Shown piece by piece: positions 16,346 to 24,272 of a stretch of 64,000 nucleotides of DNA. The DNA is from Mycobacterium branderi. Its GTDB lineage: Bacteria > Actinomycetota > Actinomycetes > Mycobacteriales > Mycobacteriaceae. Below the pieces are notes generated by a model. That model was not told the origin of the DNA. It did not search any database and saw nothing but the letters and a program-made list of their open reading frames with translations. Where the stretch lies: positions 2,294,001-2,358,000 of the forward strand of contig NZ_AP022606.1 in NCBI RefSeq assembly GCF_010728725.1, written 5' to 3'. The first letter of the stretch is position 1, and every line of letters begins with the position of its first letter. Both the position numbers and the translations under genes were made by a program.

Positions 16346-17344
16346 ATGCTTCTAGAGTTCGACGCCGATCAGCGGCTGTGGCAGGAAACCGTGCGCGATG
16401 TCGTCGCCAAGCAATGCCCGCCGGCGCTGGTGCGCAGTGTCGCCGAGGACGGCGCCGACCCCGCCCCGGTGTGGAAGGTGTACGTCGATCTCGGCTGGAC
16501 CGAGCTGAACGATCCCGCCAGCGCGGTGGAGTTGGCCATCGTGACCGAGGAATTGGGCCGCGCCACGGACCCGACCCCCTACCTGGCGACGATGACCCAA
16601 TTCGCACCGCTGGTCGGCGATCGGTTCGACCCGCACGGATCCGGGACCGCCGTCTACAGCGGCGTGTCGGCGCGCCGCGATGGCGACGGCTGGGTGCTCG
16701 ACGGCACCGCGCGTCATGTCCTGGACGGGGACCGCGCCGATCGGCTGGCGGTGGTTACCGAAGCGGCGGTGTTCCTCGTCGACGCCGGCGACGTATCTGC
16801 CCGTCGCACTTCGGTATTCGATCCGGTGCTCCACGTCGCCGACGTGACCTTCGCCGGGGTTCGGGTGCCCGACACCGCCCGGCTCGGCGCCGACACCGAG
16901 CGCGCACGCCACGTCGCGCTGACCGGGATGGCGATGACGATGGTCGGCGCCTGCCAACGCATTCTCGACCTGGTTCTCGAACACGTAAGCAGCCGCCAGC
17001 AATTCGGCGTTCCGATCGGCTCGTTCCAGGCGGTCCAGCACAAGGCCGTCGATATGTACGTGGCGATCCAACGGGCCCGTGCGCTGGCGTATTTCGCCGC
17101 GCTGACGATCGCCGAAGACGACCCCCGCCGCCGCCTGGCGGCGGCGATGGCCAAGGCGGCGGCCGGCGAGTGCCAGTCGCTGGTGTTTCGCCACGGCCTG
17201 CAGCTGCACGGCGCGATGGGCTTCACGTGGGAGAACGATTTGCAATTCGCGCTCAAGCGGGCCAAGGCCGGCGAGCTGATGCTCGGCGGGGCCGCGGAGC
17301 ACCGGGCCATGATCGCCGAGGAATACCGTGCAACTCACCTTTGA
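16346..17344 (+). CDS. Acyl-CoA dehydrogenase, short subunit
   Basis: FAD-dependent acyl-CoA dehydrogenase-fold protein of 332 aa, shorter than the usual 380-400. The C-terminal four-helix bundle is clear (SSRQQFGVPIGSFQAVQHKAVDMYV, then QLHGAMGFTWENDLQ). The central beta domain is shortened and the classical signature (usually MTEPxAGSD) is absent. Short subunits of this kind form alpha2beta2 heterotetramers with a second ACAD in mycobacterial steroid side-chain oxidation (FadE28/FadE29-type precedent). The next gene overlaps it by 17 bp and supplies the signature, so the pair probably forms one enzyme. There is no SD sequence before the ATG; a palindromic operator lies in its place. Confidence 0.9.
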   Translation: MLLEFDADQRLWQETVRDVVAKQCPPALVRSVAEDGADPAPVWKVYVDLGWTELNDPASAVELAIVTEELGRATDPTPYLATMTQFAPLVGDRFDPHGSGTAVYSGVSARRDGDGWVLDGTARHVLDGDRADRLAVVTEAAVFLVDAGDVSARRTSVFDPVLHVADVTFAGVRVPDTARLGADTERARHVALTGMAMTMVGACQRILDLVLEHVSSRQQFGVPIGSFQAVQHKAVDMYVAIQRARALAYFAALTIAEDDPRRRLAAAMAKAAAGECQSLVFRHGLQLHGAMGFTWENDLQFALKRAKAGELMLGGAAEHRAMIAEEYRATHL

Positions 17345-18503
17345 TCCCGACGTCGAGGCGTTCCGCGCCGAGTTCGCCGCGTTCCTCGACGAGCACCTGC
17401 CCGCGGCAGCCGCTGAAGCATTGGAGCGGCCGCGGTCCGTGTCGCACATGCCGGCGTGGGCGCGACGCTGGCAGCGATTGCTGTTCGACAACGGTTGGTT
17501 GCTGCCGGGGCAGCCACCGGAGTTCGGCGGGCGCAACGCGACGGTGTTGCAGCAATTCGTTCACCTCGAGGAGCTGTGCCGGCGGCGGATCTACCACAGC
17601 TTCAACCCGCAGGGCGTGAATATCGTTGCGGCGTCGCTGCTCTCGTTCGGCAGCGACGAGCAGAAGCAGCGCTGGGCGGTGCCGATCCTGCGGGCCGAGA
17701 TCACAGCGTCGCTGGGCATGAGCGAGCCCAGCGCCGGCTCGGACCTGGCGTCGCTGCGCACGAGGGCGGTGCGTGACGGCGACGAGTTCGTCGTCAACGG
17801 GCAGAAAGTGTGGACATCGGGCGCGCATGACGCCGACGTGCTGTCGACCTTTGTGCGCACCGATCTCGACGCGCCAAAACACAAGGGCATCAGCGCATTA
17901 CTGATTCCCACCGATACGCCCGGGGTGGTGCGCCGGCCCTTCCCGTCGATCTGCTCGATCGACGACCTGGATTTCAACGAGGTGTTCTTCACCGATGTCC
18001 GGGTGCCCGCCGAGAACCTGGTCGGCCCGCTCAACCAGGGCTGGCGGGTGGCCAACGGGTCGCTCGGGCACGAACGCACGATGATGTGGCTGGGTTTCGC
18101 CGACCGGCTGGACAACCTGATCAGCGACTTTCATCCGCAAACCGAGCTGGAGCGCGACCAGTACGCCACCTTGGTGATGGACCACCAGGCGCTGCGGCTA
18201 CTCGGTTCGGCGGCGCTGGCGCGCGCCGCCCGCGGTGAACAAGACGTGTCGGCGGTGTCCGTGCTCAAGCTGCTCGGCTCGGAGGCGGAGCTCAAGGCAT
18301 CCGAGCATGCGCTGTCGGCCGCCGGCGCCGACGGTCTTGTCCACCCGGCACTCACGGGACCGTATGCGCCAATGAATCTCGACCACTACTTCGCCAGCTG
18401 GTTCGAGCGCTATGCCCGCAGCTTTTCCGGGACCATCGCCGGCGGCACGTCGGAGATCCAGCGCAACATCATCGCCCAACGAGTCCTCGGCCTGCCGCAT
18501 TAA
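17328..18503 (+). CDS. Acyl-CoA dehydrogenase, partner subunit
   Basis: ACAD of 391 aa with the conserved GMSEPSAGSDLASL stretch, VVNGQKVWTSGAH, LVGPLNQGWRVANGSLGHER and the C-terminal GGTSEIQRNIIAQRVLGLP. It starts with a GTG 17 bp inside the preceding short ACAD gene, so translation is coupled and a heterotetramer is likely. It would introduce an alpha,beta double bond in a CoA thioester, feeding hydration and then cleavage by the DUF35-thiolase of the divergent array. Natural substrate unknown; a bulky or branched side chain is the best guess from the family precedent. Confidence 0.92.
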   Translation: MQLTFDPDVEAFRAEFAAFLDEHLPAAAAEALERPRSVSHMPAWARRWQRLLFDNGWLLPGQPPEFGGRNATVLQQFVHLEELCRRRIYHSFNPQGVNIVAASLLSFGSDEQKQRWAVPILRAEITASLGMSEPSAGSDLASLRTRAVRDGDEFVVNGQKVWTSGAHDADVLSTFVRTDLDAPKHKGISALLIPTDTPGVVRRPFPSICSIDDLDFNEVFFTDVRVPAENLVGPLNQGWRVANGSLGHERTMMWLGFADRLDNLISDFHPQTELERDQYATLVMDHQALRLLGSAALARAARGEQDVSAVSVLKLLGSEAELKASEHALSAAGADGLVHPALTGPYAPMNLDHYFASWFERYARSFSGTIAGGTSEIQRNIIAQRVLGLPH

Positions 18504-18552
18504 GCAGTGAGTCCTTGCTCACCGGGGCGGACTCCACATGCGCCCACTGCTT
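18502..18552. terminator. Nested hairpin after acyl-CoA dehydrogenase pair
   Basis: Arms AAGCAGT (18502-18508) and ACTGCTT (18546-18552) enclose a second pair, GAGTCC and GGACTC. The hairpin begins within the stop codon of the dehydrogenase gene. No T-run follows, as is common in mycobacteria. Probable rho-independent or RNA-processing structure. Confidence 0.5.
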
Positions 18553-18748
18553 TCAGGCAGCACAATCACGTCGATCCCCTCGTCGTGACAAAGGTCAAGC
18601 AGGTGCGGATCAGACGTGGCGACGGCCGTACTGGCAGAACGAGCGACCTCGGCGACCACACAGTCGGCGAGACTGACCGCGCGGCGACTCCTGTGGTACT
18701 GGCGAGCACGGAGCAGCCCTGCTCGCATTGCGACCGTCGCATCCATCG
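18519..18748 (-). pseudogene. Remnant of PIN-domain (VapC-type) toxin, C-terminal part
   Basis: The reverse strand encodes about 75 residues ending RAVSLADCVVAEVARSAS...VATSDPHLLDLCHDEGIDVIVLPESSG. This is the C-terminal half of a PIN-domain RNase toxin: the SLADC Asp and TSDP Asp are typical acidic active-site positions. The N-terminal half with the first Asp is missing; upstream of about 18750 the reverse strand is instead the antisense of a thiolase fragment. No antitoxin gene is nearby. A truncated, non-functional relic is the best reading. Confidence 0.6.
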
Positions 18749-18759
18749 GGGGCGGGCAC

Positions 18760-19178
18760 CGGATATGACGACGTTCCCGGCCACGGTACGTGCCGCCAAG
18801 CGCGCGTTCGGCATGGCGGGCTTGACTCCTTCGGACGTGCACGTCGCTGAAGTCCACGACTACTTCACCGGGATCGAGCTGATCAGCTACGAAGACCTGG
18901 GATTCGCCGAACGATTCGGCGCGCACAAACTCGTCGAAGAAGAGGTGACTAGCGTTGGCGGCGCGTTACCGGTGAACCCCAGCGGCGGCCTGAAGTCGAA
19001 GGGGCATCCGCCCGGGGCCACCGGGGTGGCGCAGTGCGTGGAGCTCTTTCAGCAGCTGCGTGGCGAGGCGGTCAACCAGGTCGACGGCGCGCGAATTGGC
19101 TTGGCGCACAACATCGGCGGCCCGACGGCGGTTTCCGCCGTCACAATCCTGGAAGGACCTGGGGCCGATGGGGTTTAG
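18760..19178 (+). pseudogene. C-terminal remnant of thiolase / lipid-transfer (SCP-x-like) protein
   Basis: About 138 residues, from LTTFPATVRAAKRAF-like sequence to the stop at 19176-19178. They carry the thiolase C-terminal half: VHDYFTGIELISYEDLGF (HDCF-type motif), NPSGGLKSKGHPPGATG (catalytic His) and HNIGGPTA. A full enzyme has about 390 aa; the N-terminal 250 residues with the nucleophilic Cys are lost, and the break coincides with the PIN-toxin remnant. The stop overlaps the yrbEA start by 11 bp, suggesting that the intact gene was once the first member of the mce operon. Confidence 0.75.
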
Positions 19179-19980
19179 GGAGTCCATGGATCGCTGGTCG
19201 CCGGGTATCTCGGTGCCACGGAACTTCTCAGGGCCCATGCAGGCCGTCGGCGGCTTGTTCGCGATGTCGGCGGACGCGGTGAAGTTCGCGTTCCGCCGGC
19301 CGTTTTTCTGGCGGGAGTTCCTGGAGCAGTCCTGGTTTATCGCCCGGGTCTCATTGGCGCCAACGCTGTTGGTGGCAATTCCGTTCACCGTGCTGGTCAG
19401 CTTCACCCTCAACATCTTGTTGCGTGAGCTCGGCGCCGCTGACTTGTCCGGTGCCGGTGCCGCATTCGGTGCCGTCACCCAGGTCGGTCCGATCGTGACG
19501 GTGCTGATCGTGGCCGGCGCGGGCGCCACCGCCATATGTGCGGATTTGGGTTCGCGAACCATCCGCGAGGAGATCGACGCGATGGAGGTGTTGGGCATCA
19601 ACCCGGTGCAGCGGTTGGTGACCCCGCGCATGTTGGCCTCGGGGCTGGTGGCCCTGCTCCTGAACAGCCTGGTGGTGATTGTCGGCATCCTCGGTGGCTA
19701 CACATTCTCGGTGTTCGTCCAGGACGTCAATCCCGGGGCTTTCGCCGCGGGTATCACGTTGCTCACCGGGGTGCCCGAGGTGATCATTTCCTGTGTCAAG
19801 GCAATGCTTTTCGGCCTGATCGCGGGATTGGTAGCGTGCTATCGCGGCCTGATCATCAGCGGTGGTGGCGCCAAGGCAGTGGGCAACGCGGTCAACGAAA
19901 CCGTGGTGTACGCGTTCATGTCGCTGTTCGTGGTCAACGTGGTGGTCACGGCGATCGGCATCAAGATGACGGCGAAGTGA
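19168..19980 (+). CDS. yrbEA: YrbE-type ABC permease, first of mce operon
   Basis: Integral membrane permease of 270 aa (MlaE family) with about five hydrophobic segments. The conserved EEIDAMEVLGINPVQRLVTPR loop near the middle contacts the ATPase. It pairs with the next gene to form the membrane channel of an Mce lipid importer; the MceG-type ATPase is encoded elsewhere. The ATG at 19168 has GGAAGG 11 nt upstream; an alternative ATG at 19186 (MDRWSPG) follows AGGGAG and is equally possible. Which mce paralogue this is cannot be settled by eye. Confidence 0.95.
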   Translation: MGFRESMDRWSPGISVPRNFSGPMQAVGGLFAMSADAVKFAFRRPFFWREFLEQSWFIARVSLAPTLLVAIPFTVLVSFTLNILLRELGAADLSGAGAAFGAVTQVGPIVTVLIVAGAGATAICADLGSRTIREEIDAMEVLGINPVQRLVTPRMLASGLVALLLNSLVVIVGILGGYTFSVFVQDVNPGAFAAGITLLTGVPEVIISCVKAMLFGLIAGLVACYRGLIISGGGAKAVGNAVNETVVYAFMSLFVVNVVVTAIGIKMTAK

Positions 19981-19993
19981 GCGGGGGGATGGC

Positions 19994-20839
19994 ATGACTT
20001 TGCGAGCCGCCTACCCGCGGCTGTTCCGCCAATTGGAACGGCCGGTTGGGACGTTGGGGCGCATCGGAGACCACACCCTGTTTTACGGCAAGGCGCTCGC
20101 CGGGGCGCCCTTCGCGGCTGTGCACTACCGGCGGGAGGTCATTCGTCTCATCGCCGAGATCAGCATGGGTGCCGGCACGTTGGCGATGATCGGCGGCACG
20201 GTGGTGATCGTCGGATTCTTGACGCTGGCCGCCGGCGGCACACTGGCGGTGCAGGGCTACAGCTCGTTGGGCAACATCGGGATCGAGGCGTTGACCGGGT
20301 TCTTGGCGGCGTTCATCAACGTCCGGATCTCTGCGCCGGTGGTTGCCGGTATCGGTTTGGCCGCCACGTTCGGCGCCGGCGTCACCGCGCAACTGGGCGC
20401 GATGCGGATCAGCGAGGAAATCGACGCACTGGAAGCCATGGCGATCCGCCCGGTTTCCTATTTGGTAAGCACCCGGATCTTGGCTGGGTTGATCGCGATC
20501 ACCCCGTTGTATTCCATCGCGGTCATCTTGTCGTTTGTCGCAAGCCAATTCACCACGGTGTTCTTGTTCGGGCAGTCCGCTGGGCTCTACAATCACTACT
20601 TCAACACGTTCCTGAACCCGATCGACTTGCTGTGGTCATTCCTGCAGGCGGTGTTGATGGCATTGACGATCTTGTTGATCCATACGTACTTCGGCTATTT
20701 CGCCTCTGGCGGACCCTCGGGCGTCGGCGTGGCAGTGGGCAACGCGGTCCGCACGTCGCTGATCGTCGTTGTGTCGGTGACCCTGCTGGTCTCGCTGTCC
20801 ATTTACGGCTCCAACGGCAACTTCAATCTATCGGGCTAG
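19994..20839 (+). CDS. yrbEB: YrbE-type ABC permease, second of mce operon
   Basis: Second MlaE-family permease, 281 aa, with hydrophobic segments over most of its length and the coupling loop SEEIDALEAMAIRPVSYLVSTR. It lies 13 bp after yrbEA. Together the two YrbE proteins form the heterodimeric inner-membrane core that receives lipid from the Mce hexamer. The C-terminus SIYGSNGNFNLSG is hydrophilic, as usual for YrbEB. Confidence 0.95.
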   Translation: MTLRAAYPRLFRQLERPVGTLGRIGDHTLFYGKALAGAPFAAVHYRREVIRLIAEISMGAGTLAMIGGTVVIVGFLTLAAGGTLAVQGYSSLGNIGIEALTGFLAAFINVRISAPVVAGIGLAATFGAGVTAQLGAMRISEEIDALEAMAIRPVSYLVSTRILAGLIAITPLYSIAVILSFVASQFTTVFLFGQSAGLYNHYFNTFLNPIDLLWSFLQAVLMALTILLIHTYFGYFASGGPSGVGVAVGNAVRTSLIVVVSVTLLVSLSIYGSNGNFNLSG

Positions 20840-20849
20840 GGGAGGGGAC

Positions 20850-22127
20850 GTGACGCGCAACCTCGGGCCCGGCCCGATTCACCGGTCTGAAACCGCGAGC
20901 GCCGCAACGCCCGTGGCTGCCTCGCCAGGGCGCCACTTCGGCGCGCAGTCATACGCGCGTCCGCTGGCGGGCCTCGCGACCGTTGCGGTTGTCGTCGCGA
21001 TCTTCGCTCTGGCCGTGGGTTTGTTCCAGGGCAGTTTCACCGAAACCGTTCCGGTGACGGTGATCTCGCAACGCGCCGGTCTGGTCATGAATCCCGATGC
21101 GAAAGTCAAGATGCGCGGTGTGCAGGTGGGCAAGGTCGACTCGATCGAATCGCTGCCCAACGGCCAGGCCGCTCTTCACCTGGCGTTGGATCCTGGCCAA
21201 TTGCGTCTCATTCCTGCCAATGTCCTTGTCGACATCACATCCTCAACGGTGTTTGGTGCCAAGTTCGTCGACCTGGTTGCACCTGCCGAGCCATCGGCCC
21301 AGCGGCTACACCCGGGGCAGACGCTGGAAGGCAAACACGTGATGGTCGAAGTCAACACGGTATTCGAGCAATTGACAGCGCTGCTGTCGAAGATCGAACC
21401 GGAAAAGCTCAACGAGACCCTGGGCGCGTTGGCTTCGGCGTTCAACGGGCGAGGCACGAAAATCGGCCAGACGCTGAGTGATTTGGACGCGTTTCTCGCC
21501 AAGCTGGATTCGAGTCGCCCCGCATTAACCCATGACCTTGCGGTCGCACCAGAGGTACTCAACGCCTATGCTGATGCGGCGCCAAACCTGATCAAGACCG
21601 CGGACAGCGCCACCCGGATCAGCCGAACCATCGTCGACGAGCAAAACAATCTGGATTCACTACTGGTCAGCTCGATTGGGTTGGCCGACATCGGCAATCA
21701 GGTGTTGGGCGACAACCGCCAGCGGCTGACCGACGTCGTGCACCTGCTGTTGCCGACGACAGATGTCCTCAACCAGTATCACGAAGGACTGTGGTGCGGG
21801 ATCAAGGGTCTCTCGTACTGGTGGAAGAATCCGCCGTTCAAAGATCCGGGCATCACGCTGTTGATCGGCTTCGAATTCGGTGCGGAGCGTTACCGGTATC
21901 CGGGCGACCTGCCACGGGTGGCGGCCAAGGGCGGCCCGCAATGCACTGATCTTCCGGAGATGCCCTTCGAGGGGAAGGCTCCATCAATCGTCGCCGACAC
22001 CGGCTCCAACCCGTTCAAGTACGGAAACCAATTCCTGTTGTGGAACTCGGACCTCATCAAAGAGTGGCTGTTCGGGCCGCTTGACGGACCGCCTCGCAAT
22101 ACCGCACAGATCGGCCAGCCCGGATGA
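20850..22127 (+). CDS. mceA: MceA family cell-entry protein
   Basis: First Mce subunit, 425 aa. A basic, Ala-rich N-terminus is followed by one transmembrane anchor (about 36-60), then the Mce/MlaD beta domain (VISQRAGLVMNPDAKVKMRGVQVGKV) and a long helical region. The C-terminal domain includes two short Trp/Pro-rich stretches and Cys residues. The GTG start at 20850 follows a strong GGGAGGGG sequence. Mce subunits form a periplasmic hexameric tube that ferries lipids; the cargo of this paralogue is unknown. Confidence 0.95.
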   Translation: MTRNLGPGPIHRSETASAATPVAASPGRHFGAQSYARPLAGLATVAVVVAIFALAVGLFQGSFTETVPVTVISQRAGLVMNPDAKVKMRGVQVGKVDSIESLPNGQAALHLALDPGQLRLIPANVLVDITSSTVFGAKFVDLVAPAEPSAQRLHPGQTLEGKHVMVEVNTVFEQLTALLSKIEPEKLNETLGALASAFNGRGTKIGQTLSDLDAFLAKLDSSRPALTHDLAVAPEVLNAYADAAPNLIKTADSATRISRTIVDEQNNLDSLLVSSIGLADIGNQVLGDNRQRLTDVVHLLLPTTDVLNQYHEGLWCGIKGLSYWWKNPPFKDPGITLLIGFEFGAERYRYPGDLPRVAAKGGPQCTDLPEMPFEGKAPSIVADTGSNPFKYGNQFLLWNSDLIKEWLFGPLDGPPRNTAQIGQPG

Positions 22128-23158
22128 GCGCCTCAACGCGAGCGATGATCATCAAGTTCGGCATCTTCGCGATCATCATGGGGGTGCTGACCACCTTCCT
22201 GTTCTTCATCTTCGGCCAGTACCGAACTGGTTCGACGTCCGGGTATTCGGCCGTCTTCAATGACGTGTCACGCCTGAAGTCCGGAGACTCAGTGCGCGTC
22301 GCCGGTATCCGAGTCGGCACAGTCAATAGCGTCTCGCTACGGCCGGACAAAAAAGTCCTGGTGAAATTCGACGCCGACCGCACAGTGGTGCTCACTGACG
22401 GCACCAAGGCGGCGGTTCGGTATCTCAACCTGGTGGGCGATCGGTATCTGGAGCTACTCGATGGTCCGGGCTCGACGAAGCGATTGCCGGCAGGGACGCA
22501 GATTCCGGTCGACCGCACCGCGCCGGCGCTCGACCTCGATCTGCTGCTGGGCGGACTGAAGCCGGTGATCCGCGGTTTGAACGCGCAAGACGTGAATGCG
22601 CTCACGTCATCGCTCATTCAGGTCTTTCAAGGCCAGGGTGGGACTTTGGAGTCGCTATTGTCCAGAACGTCTTCGTTCACGAACGCGTTGGCGGACAACA
22701 AACAAGTGGTCCAGCAAGTGATCGACAATCTCAACGTCACGCTGGCCACGATCGACAAGGAAGGCGGCAAGTTCTCCGGCACAATCGACCGTCTCCAACG
22801 GCTCGTCGGCGAACTTGCGGCAGACCGAGATCCGATCGGCACCGCGATTGACTCTCTGGACAAGGGGACAGCGTCCCTGGCGGACTTGCTGACCAACGCA
22901 CGCCCGCCGTTACGCGACGACATAAATCAGTTGAACCGATTGGCGCCCTTGCTCGATGACCACAAGGACCAGATCGACGCCGGCTTGATCAAGGCGCCGC
23001 AAAACTACCGGAAACTGATCAGGGCCGGCTCATACATGAGCACCATCAACTGGTACCTCTGCGCGCTGAGCTGGCGGGTCACCGACATGCAGAACCGCAC
23101 CGTGGTTGCGCCGTGGATCAAGCAAGAAGGCGGGAGGTGCGCAGAACCCGATGCTTAA
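22124..23158 (+). CDS. mceB: MceB family protein
   Basis: Mce subunit of 344 aa. An N-terminal membrane anchor (about 8-31) is followed by the Mce domain (YSAVFNDVSRLKSGDSVRVAGIRVGTV) and a helical domain ending in LIRAGSYMSTINWYLCALSWRV. ATGA overlap with mceA at 22124-22127. It has no long C-terminal extension. It is expected to be one of six subunits of the hetero-hexameric tube. Confidence 0.95.
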   Translation: MSASTRAMIIKFGIFAIIMGVLTTFLFFIFGQYRTGSTSGYSAVFNDVSRLKSGDSVRVAGIRVGTVNSVSLRPDKKVLVKFDADRTVVLTDGTKAAVRYLNLVGDRYLELLDGPGSTKRLPAGTQIPVDRTAPALDLDLLLGGLKPVIRGLNAQDVNALTSSLIQVFQGQGGTLESLLSRTSSFTNALADNKQVVQQVIDNLNVTLATIDKEGGKFSGTIDRLQRLVGELAADRDPIGTAIDSLDKGTASLADLLTNARPPLRDDINQLNRLAPLLDDHKDQIDAGLIKAPQNYRKLIRAGSYMSTINWYLCALSWRVTDMQNRTVVAPWIKQEGGRCAEPDA

Positions 23159-24272
23159 ATACCGCGGTTCCCACCTGATAAAGGCGGGTTTCATCGGGGT
23201 CGTCCTGGTGATACTCGTCATCGCCGTGGGCCTGCAGCCGGAGCGGCTGTTGTCGTTGGCGAGCGCCGTGCGCTACCAGGCATTGTTTTCCGAAGCGGGC
23301 GGTCTGGCCGTGGGCAACGGCGTGATGGTATCGGGTATCAAGGTCGGTTCGGTATCGGATGTGTCGCTGCACCACGGGGATGCCCTGGTGACCTTCAGCC
23401 TCAACGGAAATATTCTGCTGGGTTCGGAGACCACCGCGCACATCCGAACCGGCACACTCCTCGGCGAGCGGGTGCTGACGCTGGAGTCGGCCGGCAGCGG
23501 TCGCTTGCATCCCATGGACGTCATCCCGACGACGCGTACATCCTCGCCATATTCACTGACCGACGCGGTGAGCGAACTGACCACCAACGCAGCCGGGACC
23601 GACACCGCCATGCTCAACCAATCGTTGGACACCCTGTCGAAAACGATCGACCAGATCGCACCACAATTGGGACCGACGTTCGACGGGCTGACCCGGTTGT
23701 CACAGACCATCAACAGCCGCAACGAGAATCTCAGCGAACTGCTCAAGGGCGCCAGTGATGTCACCGGAATCCTTTCGGAGCGCAGCCAACAGGTCAACAC
23801 GCTCATCCTCAACGCCAACGATCTCGTCGGCGTGCTGGTACGGCGCCGTCAGGCGATCGTCGATTTGCTGGCGAACACTTCCGTTGTCGCCAAGCAACTG
23901 ACCGGCCTGGTGCACGACAACGAAGCGAAGTTGGCGCCGACGTTGGACCGGCTGAATTCGGTACTAGGGGTCTTGGAGAAGAATCGGGACAACATCGCCA
24001 AAGCGCTGCCCGGGTTGGCGAAATACCAGATCACTCTTGGCGAGGCAGTGTCGAGCGGCTTCTACTATCAGGCGTTCGTCCCAAACATGTTGGTACTGCA
24101 GCTCCTTCAACCATTTATCGACTACCTGTGGGGCTTCCGCACCTTTGACACGGCACCCGGTCGAGGCCCTGGTTACCCGTCACCCATGCCACGGGCGCTG
24201 CTTCCCTGGCCGTACGCCGGTGTTCCGCCGTGCGACGGCTGCACACTGGGCGGAAGGATCGGAGGAGGATGA
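23151..24272 (+). CDS. mceC: MceC family protein
   Basis: Mce subunit of 373 aa from the ATG at 23151 (MLKYRGSHLIKAG), 8 bp inside the end of mceB; a longer frame from 23106 would overlap mceB by 53 bp and is rejected. N-terminal anchor at about 10-30, Mce domain YQALFSEAGGLAVGNGVMVSGIKVGSV, then coiled helices and a Pro/Gly-rich tail with a C-x-x-C pair (PCDGC) near the C-terminus. Confidence 0.94.
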   Translation: MLKYRGSHLIKAGFIGVVLVILVIAVGLQPERLLSLASAVRYQALFSEAGGLAVGNGVMVSGIKVGSVSDVSLHHGDALVTFSLNGNILLGSETTAHIRTGTLLGERVLTLESAGSGRLHPMDVIPTTRTSSPYSLTDAVSELTTNAAGTDTAMLNQSLDTLSKTIDQIAPQLGPTFDGLTRLSQTINSRNENLSELLKGASDVTGILSERSQQVNTLILNANDLVGVLVRRRQAIVDLLANTSVVAKQLTGLVHDNEAKLAPTLDRLNSVLGVLEKNRDNIAKALPGLAKYQITLGEAVSSGFYYQAFVPNMLVLQLLQPFIDYLWGFRTFDTAPGRGPGYPSPMPRALLPWPYAGVPPCDGCTLGGRIGGG

